Below, one piece after another: positions 16,935 through 24,565 of a DNA stretch of 64,000 nucleotides (positions are counted from its first letter, which is position 1; every line of letters begins with the position of its first letter). The DNA is from Chloroflexota bacterium. GTDB taxonomy: Bacteria; Chloroflexota; Anaerolineae; Aggregatilineales; Phototrophicaceae. The position numbers and the translations under genes were made by a program. Location: assembly GCA_026709625.1 (NCBI GenBank), contig JAPOSR010000051.1, positions 130,179 to 194,178 of the forward strand, read 5' to 3'. The notes under the pieces were generated by a model that did no database searches, was not told the origin of the DNA, and saw nothing but the letters and a program-made list of their open reading frames with translations.

Positions 16935-17735
16935 TCATCGCCAGCGCCGGTGCATCCGGATGCGGTCATAGGCGCGTTTGACTTCTTTGAAGCGCCGCTC
17001 AGCTTCGGGTTTGTCGTGTTCGCTGACATCGGGATGATATTCGCGCGCCAGCTTGCGGAAGGCTTCTTTGACGGCGGCTTGCCCCGCGCCCACTTCAATC
17101 TCCAAAGCCAGATACGCCGCGTTGATGGGCTCGCCATCGCTCGGTTGGCTGCCTTGCGTGTGATACTGAAAGCGCTGGCGGGCTCGTTCTTCGCTGATGC
17201 GGCGCTTGAATTGTGGTGATGCGATATCGCCCACAAACCAGCGGCCACGGATATTCGTCTGAAATTCACGCCGCCGCACAGAAACAGCATCGCAGGGAAA
17301 GTCGCCGCTGCGCCAAACGATGAATTCGCCGCGCTGGATCGTTTCATCCAAGTTGACCTGGACGAGCCGCAGCCCGTCTCGGCCTTGGCTGTAGGCATAA
17401 ATCGCGCCCAGGGTCATCACGCGCAGGTCATCTTGCCAATCGCGCAGGCGTCCGCAAAAGCCATCGCCGGGCAGCAGCGCTTCATCCACCAGAAAGAGCG
17501 TGCCGATGCCGCCGCTGGTGTTCTGCTTGAGGATGCTCTTTAGCTGGCGTGGTTTGGGCGCTTTGGCGAGCAGATAGATGTGCAGGCGACTGTTCATCCA
17601 GGTTTCGACCACGATATCAGGTTCCTGTGCTCGCGCGGTCAAGGCGGGGTCGGGGCGCGCGCTGGCGAACTTGACATCTTGGATAAGGCGGAAGCGCTGG
17701 CGGATTTGCTCGCTGATCGTCTGAAGCACGGACAA
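16935..17735 (-). CDS. J-domain protein with an unknown N-terminal domain
   Basis: A 266-residue protein with a C-terminal J-domain: YLALEIEVGAGQAAVKEAF, then RKLAREYHPDV with the essential HPD, then FKEVKRAYDRI. J-domains stimulate DnaK ATPase. The first 180 residues form an unrecognised alpha/beta region (VVETWMNSRLHIYLLAKAP, VWRSGDFPCDAV). Domain order is reversed from DnaJ, and there is no zinc finger, so this is a specialised co-chaperone. The start is TTG at 17735, with GTG at 17729 as an alternative; no good Shine-Dalgarno sequence is visible. Its stop touches tRNA-Met. Confidence 0.8.
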   Translation of the reverse strand: MSVLQTISEQIRQRFRLIQDVKFASARPDPALTARAQEPDIVVETWMNSRLHIYLLAKAPKPRQLKSILKQNTSGGIGTLFLVDEALLPGDGFCGRLRDWQDDLRVMTLGAIYAYSQGRDGLRLVQVNLDETIQRGEFIVWRSGDFPCDAVSVRRREFQTNIRGRWFVGDIASPQFKRRISEERARQRFQYHTQGSQPSDGEPINAAYLALEIEVGAGQAAVKEAFRKLAREYHPDVSEHDKPEAERRFKEVKRAYDRIRMHRRWR

Positions 17736-17824
17736 CTGCTTTCAACTGTGACGAACAGATTATATTGAAAACAACATTGCCGGGCAATCGCGGCGTTGTC
17801 ACGACAGGGCTACAGCGGACAGGA

Positions 17825-17987
17825 GGGAGTGGCGACTCTGCTGGATGCGCGTTGCCTTGCCCCCTCCCCCCAAACTCCTCCCGCAAAAATGAGAGGGGCT
17901 TACATGCTGTGGAAGCGCAGGGACCCCCTTCGTTCTGGGCAAGGGGCCGGGGGCTTGGTTGCCATATCCACGCAAATAGCCACTCCC
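17825..17987 (-). repeat. MITE-like dispersed repeat, copy 1
   Basis: A 163-bp non-coding unit with ends GGGAGTGGC (17825-17833) and GCCACTCCC (17979-17987), a perfect 9-bp terminal inverted repeat. Inside are C-rich and G-rich blocks and the family segment TCGTTCTGGGCAAGGGGC. It aligns end to end with the reverse complement of the copy at 24325-24476. It fills most of the 314-bp gap between the J-domain gene and tRNA-Val. Confidence 0.8.
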
Positions 17988-18002
17988 GACCGCAGGAAAG
18001 AC

Positions 18003-18030
18003 TTGCATGCTACACAGAACGCGTTATACT
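18003..18030 (+). promoter_or_regulatory. Promoter of tRNA-Val
   Basis: TTGCAT at 18003-18008, a 16-bp spacer, and TATACT at 18025-18030. Transcription would start about 12 nt before the tRNA. Confidence 0.55.
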
Positions 18031-18049
18031 TGAATGATAAAGATGTGGG

Positions 18050-18122
18050 GGGCCGTTAGCTCAACTGGCAGAGCGCCTCGTTGACGTCGAGGAGGTTACA
18101 GGTTCGAGTCCTGTACAGCCCA
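18050..18122 (+). tRNA. tRNA-Val (GAC)
   Basis: A 73-nt cloverleaf: anticodon stem CCTCG/CGAGG, loop TTGACGT (anticodon GAC), T-arm ACAGG-TTCGAGT-CCTGT, discriminator A, no complete encoded CCA. The acceptor GGGCCGT/ACAGCCC has one C-A mismatch at the fifth pair, and the base after the anticodon is G where Val tRNAs usually have A. The gene still looks functional, with its own promoter and terminator. Confidence 0.92.
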
Positions 18123-18132
18123 CAGCCAAGCT

Positions 18133-18160
18133 GACCGTCCTGCGTGACGGTCTTTTTCTT
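18133..18160 (+). terminator. Rho-independent terminator after tRNA-Val
   Basis: A perfect 7-bp stem GACCGTC/GACGGTC (18133-18139 and 18146-18152) with a 6-nt loop, followed by TTTTTCTT. Confidence 0.85.
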
Positions 18161-18194
18161 GTGACGGGCTGGCTTCGCCGCGCCTTGCTATCCA

Positions 18195-18731
18195 TCAAAA
18201 CTCGATGCCAGCTCGCGCTTTGATGCCAGCGTCATACGCGTGCTTGACCTTGACCATCTCGGTGACGGTATCGGCATAGTCGATCAAGGCGGCTGGCGCA
18301 TTCCGACCGGTGATGAGCAGATGCTGCCGCTGCGGTTTGTTGGCTCGCAGCCAGGCGATCACTTCATCTGCATCCAGCCAGCCGAAATCCAGCAGGTAAG
18401 TGAATTCGTCCAAAACGACGAGTTCATGCTCATCGGCGGTGATGATTGCCTGCGCCTTTTGCCAGCCATGCAGCGCGCGCGCCTGTGTCTCGTCCAGGTC
18501 TTTGCTCGTCCAGGTAAAGCCATCGCCCGTCTTGATCGGCTGCAGGCCCAGTTGACGCAGGGCTCGAACTTCGCCCCATTGCCCGGTCTCGTGTTTGAGG
18601 AATTGTATGAGCGCAACCGGCTTTTTTCTGCCCAGCATGCGCAAGACAACCCCGAAAGCAGATGTTGATTTTCCTCGCCCATGGCCGGTATTGACCAGCA
18701 CCAAGCCGCGTCTGGGCATTCGCTCTTTCAT
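18195..18731 (-). CDS. cobO: Cob(I)yrinic acid a,c-diamide adenosyltransferase
   Basis: A 178-residue CobO/BtuR-type enzyme that transfers the adenosyl group of ATP to cob(I)alamin. The P-loop is GHGRGKS in VLVNTGHGRGKSTSAFG. Then come IQFLKH, the signature GDGFTWTSKD and VVLDEFTYLL (Walker B-like), all in family order. The start at 18731 (MKERMPRRG) overlaps the upstream btuD stop by 4 nt. It is the last gene of the riboswitch-controlled uptake operon, so imported corrinoid is converted to the coenzyme. Confidence 0.93.
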   Translation of the reverse strand: MKERMPRRGLVLVNTGHGRGKSTSAFGVVLRMLGRKKPVALIQFLKHETGQWGEVRALRQLGLQPIKTGDGFTWTSKDLDETQARALHGWQKAQAIITADEHELVVLDEFTYLLDFGWLDADEVIAWLRANKPQRQHLLITGRNAPAALIDYADTVTEMVKVKHAYDAGIKARAGIEF

Positions 18732-19549
18732 AAGCTGCCACCTTCCTGGCTTTCCAACGACTGCGAGAGCTCTGCGCCACCTGGGACGAGGCTGCCGCCA
18801 TCGCCAGCAAAGCCGAATCCATCGATGCCAAAGGCTTCGTTTAGGCTGCCATCGCGCAGTATGGCGGCCGGCGCGCCAATTTTCATCCCGCTTTCGCTCA
18901 TCAGCCACAATTCATCACAATAACGCAGCGCCAGATCCAGTTCGTGCGTACAGACCAGAATGGCGCGGTCGGCCGCCCGGGTCAGCCGCCGCAGCAGGCG
19001 CAATGTTTCCAGTCGGCGCGGATAATCCAAGAAGGCGGTCGGCTCGTCCAGCAAAATCAGCGGACAATCTTGCGTCAATGCGCGCGCGATCATCAACTTT
19101 TGCCGCTGCCCATCGCTAAGCTCGGAAACGCGCCGCTCTGCTAGATCTGCCGCGCCCACCGCCTGCAATGCCCAGACGACCTGCGCATGGTCGGATTTGC
19201 TCAGCCGGCCCAGCCAGTCGCTGTGCGGGTATCGGCCCAATGCCACGAGCGCATAGCCAGTGAGCAGGCTGTCTTGGGGCGCAGCTGTCAACACGATGCA
19301 CAGCCGCCGCGCCACATCGAGTGGCAGCATGTGCGCTGTGTCTTCGCCATCGAGCAGCACCTGTCCCGCCAGCGGCGCTTGCATGCGCGCCAGCGTGCGC
19401 AGCAGAGTCGATTTGCCGACGCCGTTCGCGCCCAGTATGCCGACCAGGCTGCCCCGCCGCAGCTGCAGATCCAGGCCGCGCGCCAGCACGATGCTGCGCC
19501 GCCGCCGCCGATAACCGATTGCCAGCGCGCGCGTTTCCAGCGCCTTCAT
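18728..19549 (-). CDS. btuD: Corrinoid ABC transporter ATP-binding protein
   Basis: A 273-residue ABC ATPase of the FecE/BtuD class. Walker A is GANGVGKST near residue 40, the signature VSELSDGQRQ near 143, Walker B LILLDEPTAFLD near 163 and the switch His is in VCTHELD. The riboswitch and the adjoining cobO point to cobalamin rather than iron siderophore. The start directly abuts the permease stop and its end overlaps cobO. The C-terminal 30 residues are a low-complexity Gly/Ser tail. Confidence 0.88.
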   Translation of the reverse strand: MKALETRALAIGYRRRRRSIVLARGLDLQLRRGSLVGILGANGVGKSTLLRTLARMQAPLAGQVLLDGEDTAHMLPLDVARRLCIVLTAAPQDSLLTGYALVALGRYPHSDWLGRLSKSDHAQVVWALQAVGAADLAERRVSELSDGQRQKLMIARALTQDCPLILLDEPTAFLDYPRRLETLRLLRRLTRAADRAILVCTHELDLALRYCDELWLMSESGMKIGAPAAILRDGSLNEAFGIDGFGFAGDGGSLVPGGAELSQSLESQEGGSL

Positions 19550-20635
19550 CTAGGACAGGCCTCGCGCTCGCCGCAGCACAACCAGCATCACCACCGGCGC
19601 GCCCAGCAAAGCTGTCACCACATTCAGCGGCAGCACGATGTTGCTGCCCGGCAATTCGGCGATGATGCCAGCCGCCAGCGCCACGCAAGCCCCCGCCAGA
19701 ATCGTGCCCGGCAGCAGCAAACGATGGTCAGAGCTGCCCAGCAAGCCGCGGCACATGTGCGGCACGGCGATGCCGATAAAAGCGATGGGTCCGCAAAATG
19801 CCGTGACCGCGCTGACCAGCAGAGCCGTCGCCAGCACGATGCCCAGCCGCGTCTGACGCATAGGCACGCCCAGACTGCGCGCATAGTCCTCGTTCAACAG
19901 CAGCGCATTGAGCGGTTTGGCCTGCGCCACCGCCAGCAGCAAGCCCGCCCCGACAATCAGCGCCAAAATCGGCAGCTGCGCGCTGGTTACGCTGCTGAAC
20001 GAGCCGAAGGTCCAGTTGATGTAGGCTTGGATGCGCTCGGGCAAGGCGAAGTAGAGCAGCAGGCTGACCAGCGCCGAGACCAGGTAGCCGAACATCAGCC
20101 CGAGGATGAGCAGGGTAACGCCGTTGGGGATGCGCGCCGCCACCAGCAAGACCAACGTCATCGTCAAAGCCGCGCCCAGCCCAGCCGCCGCTGTCAGCAG
20201 CAGGTCTCCAGCCAGGTTTAGCCCGCCCAGCAGCAAACCGCCAGCCGCGCCAGCGCCCAGCACCACCAGCGCCACCCCCAGACTCGCGCCCGCCGACACG
20301 CCCAGCACAAAGGGCTCAGCCAATGGATTGCGAAAATATGTCTGCATCAGCAAACCACTGACTCCCAGCGCCATGCCCGCCAGCATCGCCGTCACTGTCT
20401 TGGGCAAGCGAAACTTAAGCACGATGTTCGTCCAGGCGGCGCTATCCGCTTCGCCACCCAGCAGCGTCGCGGCGATCTGCTCCAACGGGATGGATGCCGA
20501 GCCCAGCGCCAGGCTGGCCATCACCAACAGGCACAGCAGCAGCGCCAGCGCGACCAGCAGACCTGGTTTCGCGCCGGCATATTCGCGTCCCTGCCCGGCA
20601 ACAAGAACGCCAGGCAAACTTGCCAGGCGCAGCAT
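19550..20635 (-). CDS. btuC: Corrinoid ABC transporter permease (FecCD family)
   Basis: A 361-residue FecCD/BtuC-type permease with about ten membrane helices. Family landmarks are FRLPKTVTAMLAGMALGVSG, QTYFRNPLAEPFVLGVSAGA near the middle of the first half, and CGPIAFIGIAVPHMCR, the loop that contacts the ATPase. As a homodimer it moves corrinoid delivered by BtuF. One nucleotide separates it from btuF upstream, and its stop abuts btuD. Confidence 0.92.
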   Translation of the reverse strand: MLRLASLPGVLVAGQGREYAGAKPGLLVALALLLCLLVMASLALGSASIPLEQIAATLLGGEADSAAWTNIVLKFRLPKTVTAMLAGMALGVSGLLMQTYFRNPLAEPFVLGVSAGASLGVALVVLGAGAAGGLLLGGLNLAGDLLLTAAAGLGAALTMTLVLLVAARIPNGVTLLILGLMFGYLVSALVSLLLYFALPERIQAYINWTFGSFSSVTSAQLPILALIVGAGLLLAVAQAKPLNALLLNEDYARSLGVPMRQTRLGIVLATALLVSAVTAFCGPIAFIGIAVPHMCRGLLGSSDHRLLLPGTILAGACVALAAGIIAELPGSNIVLPLNVVTALLGAPVVMLVVLRRARGLS

Positions 20636-20636
20636 A

Positions 20637-21830
20637 TCACGCCTCGCTCAAACGGCGATAATAGGTGAATTCGTGGTCGGGCAGCAGCTGCGGATGAAAG
20701 ATCGCCAGCAGGTCCGCCAGCACCAGATGCGGGTTGACGACCCCCCATTCGTAGTAATTGTTGCCGCCGTTGGGGTTCACATCGCGATTGTTGTTCCACA
20801 GCGAGCCCGACTCGAAGGCGGCGAAATCGGCGAAGCGGCTGTCCAGCGCCAGCAAGTCGGCGGCTGAAGCGACGCCAAAGGTATCCACCAGCCAGATATC
20901 GGCACCCAAGCCTTGCTCGTAGGCGGCTTCGAAGCTGTAGGGCTGGCTGCCGGCTGGGTCATCGCTGGGCAGCGCCAGCTCTGCGCCGGCATCGTGAATC
21001 AACTTCCCGACATAGGTGTCTGCGCCTGGGCTGAACCAGGCATCTGAATATGACGAGTACGAATTCTTCAGCACGCGCGGCTGTTCTTCGTCGGCTATGC
21101 TCGCAGCCAGGTCGCTCATCGCCGCGTACTGGGCGCGGATTTCGGCATAAACTTCGTTGGCGCGGGCTTCTTGATTATAAAACAGCGCCGGCAGCTTCAG
21201 CCATTCCGCCCGTCCCAATGGCGAATTTTCCCGCCAGCTGGCGTTGAGCGCCGTGAAAATGCCGGCTTCCAGCAAGACTGGGTGCGCATCTGTATCGGGG
21301 TTGTAGCCATAGCTCAACACCAGGTCGGGGTCAAGTTCCAGCGCCAGTTCGATATTGACCTCCGCGCCGAAGCCGATCTCGGCAATCGCGCCAGATTCGA
21401 TCTTCTCGATCACTTCGGGCGTGCTGATGTAAAAGCCGCTGTCTACCGCCACCAGGTGGTCGAGGATGTCCAGCAGGGACAGGGCGGGCAGCTGGGTGGT
21501 CGAAAGCGCGATCATCTTGCCAGCTGGGACTTCGATGAATTGCGCGTTTGCGGCGAAGTCTTCGCCAGACGGAGCCGGCGCGCCGCACTGCACCAGCACA
21601 TAGTCAAATGCCGGCGCGCCATCGTAGGCATCGCCGACCTGGACGAGCTTGTAATGACCATGATACGAAATGGTCAAATTGTCGGCATCGACCACTTCGG
21701 TTTTCTGCGGGAAGTAATCGATGGCGGCGTCAAAATCAGTGATGCAGCCATCAGTCAGGTTGCTGTCTTGCGCGGTCGACGGGGCGATGATGATGAGCAG
21801 CAGAATGACTGTCAGCAGTGCGGTTTTCAT
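20637..21830 (-). CDS. btuF: Corrinoid-binding protein of the ABC importer
   Basis: A 397-residue periplasmic-binding-protein fold. The signal peptide MKTALLTVILLLIIIAPSTA ends at an A-Q site. The core shows the class III features VEVPAGKMIALST-like strand and DPDLVLSYGYN, a family hallmark of BtuF/FhuD proteins. It is the first gene of the operon. AAGGAGG lies 7 nt before the ATG but is paired in a hairpin (21836-21857) downstream of a cobalamin riboswitch. Ligand assignment rests on the riboswitch and on cobO; the fold alone would also allow siderophores. Confidence 0.87.
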   Translation of the reverse strand: MKTALLTVILLLIIIAPSTAQDSNLTDGCITDFDAAIDYFPQKTEVVDADNLTISYHGHYKLVQVGDAYDGAPAFDYVLVQCGAPAPSGEDFAANAQFIEVPAGKMIALSTTQLPALSLLDILDHLVAVDSGFYISTPEVIEKIESGAIAEIGFGAEVNIELALELDPDLVLSYGYNPDTDAHPVLLEAGIFTALNASWRENSPLGRAEWLKLPALFYNQEARANEVYAEIRAQYAAMSDLAASIADEEQPRVLKNSYSSYSDAWFSPGADTYVGKLIHDAGAELALPSDDPAGSQPYSFEAAYEQGLGADIWLVDTFGVASAADLLALDSRFADFAAFESGSLWNNNRDVNPNGGNNYYEWGVVNPHLVLADLLAIFHPQLLPDHEFTYYRRLSEA

Positions 21831-21835
21831 GGTGT

Positions 21836-21857
21836 CCCTCCTTAGGACGAAGGAGGG
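21836..21857 (-). promoter_or_regulatory. Shine-Dalgarno-sequestering hairpin of btuF
   Basis: On the minus strand CCCTCCTT and AAGGAGGG form a perfect 8-bp stem with a 6-nt loop; the right arm is the btuF ribosome-binding site. There is no U-run, so this is a translational rather than a transcriptional switch. Confidence 0.8.
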
Positions 21858-21950
21858 CGCGCGCAGACAGCAACAAAGCCCATGGTCTTGGGCGGAGTTT
21901 GCTTCGGGTGTCCATGCTCGTCTCCTTCTTTACGCGGAAAGTAGACAGAG

Positions 21951-22071
21951 CTAAGCCTTGGTCTGGCATTCGGACTTCTGGCAATAAGCCAGTCACCGTT
22001 GCGCGACAGCGTCGGATTCTCACCGACTTCCCCAGTTGCGCGCCCAGATTATGGACGCCCCCAAGGCTTAG
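21951..22071 (-). promoter_or_regulatory. Cobalamin riboswitch (compact form)
   Basis: On the minus strand the conserved core reads GGGGAAGTCGGTGAGAATCC, then CGCTGTCGCGCAAC and AGTCCGAATGCC, the hallmark cobalamin-element blocks in order. A perfect 10-bp closing stem pairs CAAGGCTTAG (22062-22071) with CTAAGCCTTG (21951-21960). At 121 nt it is shorter than the full-length adenosylcobalamin class, pointing to a reduced class. It lies 120 nt upstream of btuF and is expected to shut the operon when cobalamin is plentiful. Confidence 0.93.
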
Positions 22072-22136
22072 ATATGTAATGTGGAGCCACTATGGCGGAA
22101 AAAGCGCGCGTTGTCAAGCCGGTCTTTTTGTCGGGC

Positions 22137-22260
22137 GTGACTAGTTGCGTGGATACCCGTTGCTTTGCCCCCACCCCAACCCCCTCCCCCAAAAATGAGG
22201 GAAGCGCAGCACCCCCCCTTCCCTCGTTCTGGGGCAAGGGGCCGGGGGATGGAGCAGCCC
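22137..22260 (-). repeat. MITE-like dispersed repeat, copy 2
   Basis: About 124 bp sharing GTGGATACCCGTTGCTTTGC, the C-rich block, ATGAGGGAAGCGCAG and CCCTCGTTCTGGGGCAAGGG with the other copies. The outer ends are eroded. It lies between the riboswitch and the stop codon of the Gfo/Idh gene, which it almost touches. Confidence 0.75.
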
Positions 22261-22262
22261 GG

Positions 22263-23252
22263 CTAACTCTCAAATGGATAGCGCAAACCCCATTGGGCGC
22301 GCAGGCGATCCAGCGTCTGCAGGATGGCCAGAGTCTCGTCCAGCGGCATGATGTCGCTTTCGGTCTCCCCCGCGCGGATGCACTCGCCCACAGCCGCCGC
22401 TTCATAGTTAAAGCCATTGCCCACATTATCAAAGCGAATCGTCTCGGGCTCTTCCCCGCCGACCGCCACTGTCAGTTGGCTGGGCCTCCACCAGTTGGGG
22501 ATGGATATCGTGCCGCCCGTGCCCATGATGCGCGCTTCGTGCGGCGTATTCAAGCGAATGGAGGTTGTCAGAGTCGCCATCTCATAGTCGCTGTATTTGA
22601 ATACCGAGACGGACAGCTCGTCCACGCCGGTTGGTCCGATGGTGACCTGGCTGCTGATGTCGGTGGGCTGCTTGCCATAGACCATCGAAGCCAGCTGCAC
22701 GCAATACGAGCCGACATCCAGCAGCGCGCCGCCCGCCAGCGCCGGATTGTAGATGCGGCTTGCCGGGACGACCTGCCCGCTGCGATAGCCAAAATCGGCT
22801 TGCGTCACCATAACATCGCCGATGACCTTGTCCGCGAACAGCTGGCGCAGTTTGACCATGCCTGGGAAGAAGCGCGTCCAAAAAGCGTCCATCAAGAAAC
22901 GGTTGTGTCTGCGCGCGCAGTCGATCATGGTCTTGGCTTCGTCCGCGTTGACGGCGAAGGGTTTTTCGCAGAGCACATGCTTGCCGGCTTCCAGGCAGAG
23001 TACGGTGTTGGGCATGTGGTAGTTGTGGGGCGTGCCGATATACACAACATCGACATCGGGGTCAGCCGCCAGCGCTTCATAGCTGCCATAGGCTTTGGTC
23101 GCGCCGCAACGCGCCCCGAATTCATCGGCTTTTTCTTGTGAGCGCGAACCGACCGCATAGATCTCAGCATCGGGCAGGAAGCGCAAGCCGGCCGCGAACC
23201 GGCTCGAGATCGCACCCAAGCCCAGCAAGCCCCATCTGATTTTGTCGCTCAT
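22263..23252 (-). CDS. Gfo/Idh/MocA-family oxidoreductase
   Basis: A 329-residue NAD(P)-dependent sugar or diol dehydrogenase. The Rossmann motif GLLGLGAISSRFA is at the N-terminus, GTPHNYH and CEKPF (the catalytic Lys of E-K-P) lie near residues 75-100, and the C-terminal beta-sheet domain contains GGALLDVGSYCVQLA. That last motif is typical of the dimeric dihydrodiol dehydrogenase/xylose dehydrogenase branch. It overlaps the stop of the upstream aldo/keto reductase by 4 nt, so the two probably work on related sugar substrates. The substrate cannot be read from sequence. Confidence 0.88.
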   Translation of the reverse strand: MSDKIRWGLLGLGAISSRFAAGLRFLPDAEIYAVGSRSQEKADEFGARCGATKAYGSYEALAADPDVDVVYIGTPHNYHMPNTVLCLEAGKHVLCEKPFAVNADEAKTMIDCARRHNRFLMDAFWTRFFPGMVKLRQLFADKVIGDVMVTQADFGYRSGQVVPASRIYNPALAGGALLDVGSYCVQLASMVYGKQPTDISSQVTIGPTGVDELSVSVFKYSDYEMATLTTSIRLNTPHEARIMGTGGTISIPNWWRPSQLTVAVGGEEPETIRFDNVGNGFNYEAAAVGECIRAGETESDIMPLDETLAILQTLDRLRAQWGLRYPFES

Positions 23253-24226
23253 TGCGGCTTGTCCTCCGTTTTCAGTTCCAGCCAGGCGATTTCGTCGGGG
23301 GATAGCTGGATATCGGTCGCCGCGGCGTTTTCGGGGATTTGCTCGGTTTCCCAGTTGGCGACAATGGCATGGTAGCGGGCATTGTTGGACAGCACATAGG
23401 CAACGCCGATCTGCGCCGGGCTCGCGCCTTTGTCCGCCGCCAGCTCAAGCGCGCGGTCGAGGCGCTGGAAGTTGCTTTCATAGGCGTAGGCACCAATCGG
23501 GTTGGTGTCCCAGTAATCGCTGAACTCGGTGAGGTTGTCGCGCGTGAACTTGCCGGTCATGAAGCCGCCAGCCAGGCTCGACCAGGTGAAGAGCGAGATT
23601 TCCTCATCATGATACCAGCGCCGGTCGGCTTCGCCCTGCGCGCCACTGACGCTGATGCAGCCAGCCCAGGGCGGCTCAATCATCTCGGCGATGCTGAATT
23701 GTGGACTGCTGACAGCAAAGGGTGTTTTGCCATTGTCAGCTGCATAGGCATTTGCCGCCGCCACTCGCTCTGCCAGCCAGTTCGAGCCGCCGTAAACGCC
23801 GATATAGCCTTTTTCTTTGGATTCATGCAGCACATCGACAATCTCACCGACCGGCGTATCGCGGCTGTCGCGGTGCAGCAGGTAAAGCTCGACAGTATCA
23901 GTCCCCAGCCGTTCCAGCGATTCTTCCAGGTCGCGGCGGATGAACTCCGGGGCGACGCGGTCGGGTTCGCCGGCATACGGGTGCGCGCCTTTGGTGAGGA
24001 TGACGACCTGGTCGCGGATGCCACGCGCGCTGATCCAAGCGCCCAGCTCGCGCTCGCAGACGCCGCCACCATACCCATGCGCGGTATCGAAAGTATTGAA
24101 TCCGTTTTCAAAGCAGGCGTCCAGCAAGCGGAAGTTGCTATCGCGGGCATCGGCGCTGAGCATGACTGTGCCCTGCAGCAGGCGCGCTACCGGCTTGCCG
24201 ACGCCGGGAATCTTCGCATAGTTCAT
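23249..24226 (-). CDS. Aldo/keto reductase
   Basis: A 325-residue (alpha/beta)8 NADPH-dependent reductase. It shows FDTAHGYGGGVCERELG (catalytic Asp and Tyr), then VILTKGAHP (Lys), then YLLHRDS (His), and a C-terminal cofactor region QIGVAYVLSNN. The start MNYAKIPGVG at 24226 follows AAAGGATG; an in-frame TTG at 24247 is upstream but adds a short Cys-rich leader. It is coupled to the Gfo/Idh gene by an ATGA overlap. Confidence 0.88.
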   Translation of the reverse strand: MNYAKIPGVGKPVARLLQGTVMLSADARDSNFRLLDACFENGFNTFDTAHGYGGGVCERELGAWISARGIRDQVVILTKGAHPYAGEPDRVAPEFIRRDLEESLERLGTDTVELYLLHRDSRDTPVGEIVDVLHESKEKGYIGVYGGSNWLAERVAAANAYAADNGKTPFAVSSPQFSIAEMIEPPWAGCISVSGAQGEADRRWYHDEEISLFTWSSLAGGFMTGKFTRDNLTEFSDYWDTNPIGAYAYESNFQRLDRALELAADKGASPAQIGVAYVLSNNARYHAIVANWETEQIPENAAATDIQLSPDEIAWLELKTEDKPQ

Positions 24227-24324
24227 TGAGCAGCATCCTTTCAGCAACGGCGCAGTGGGCTAGTTTTACCACAATTGCGCGCGCCTGGTTAGTCGGCTGT
24301 TGCCGCAAATTAGGTTGAGCACAT

Positions 24325-24476
24325 GGATTGGCGATTTTTGTGGAAGCCCCCGTCCCCTTGCCCTCAGAACGAGGGAAGGGGTGTTTTCCTGCGCTTCCGC
24401 AGCATGCTAGCCCCTCTCTCATCGTTGGGGTGGGGTGGGGGTAAAGCAGCACGTATCCAGCAGATTCGCCACTCCC
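24325..24476 (+). repeat. MITE-like dispersed repeat, copy 3
   Basis: About 152 bp in the 339-bp gap between the aldo/keto reductase and ftsK genes. The left end is GGATTGGCGATTTTTGTGG and the right end ATTCGCCACTCCC. It contains CAGAACGAGGGAAGGGG and TTCCGCAGCATGCTAGCCCC, shared with copies at 35594 and 49293. Confidence 0.78.
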
Positions 24477-24507
24477 GCGCACATGTTTTGACACCGCGGT
24501 CTTTTGC

Positions 24508-24526
24508 CATAGAGACGCTGAGTCGC
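24508..24526 (+). repeat. Short dispersed repeat, CACAGAG type, copy 2
   Basis: CATAGAGACGCTGAGTCGC, related to the copies at 2723 and 30668. It lies just after the MITE-like copy and before the ftsK stop. Confidence 0.4.
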
Positions 24527-24565
24527 CGGGAATTCGTGTAGAGGCGAGGCGCCGACTCGCCCACC

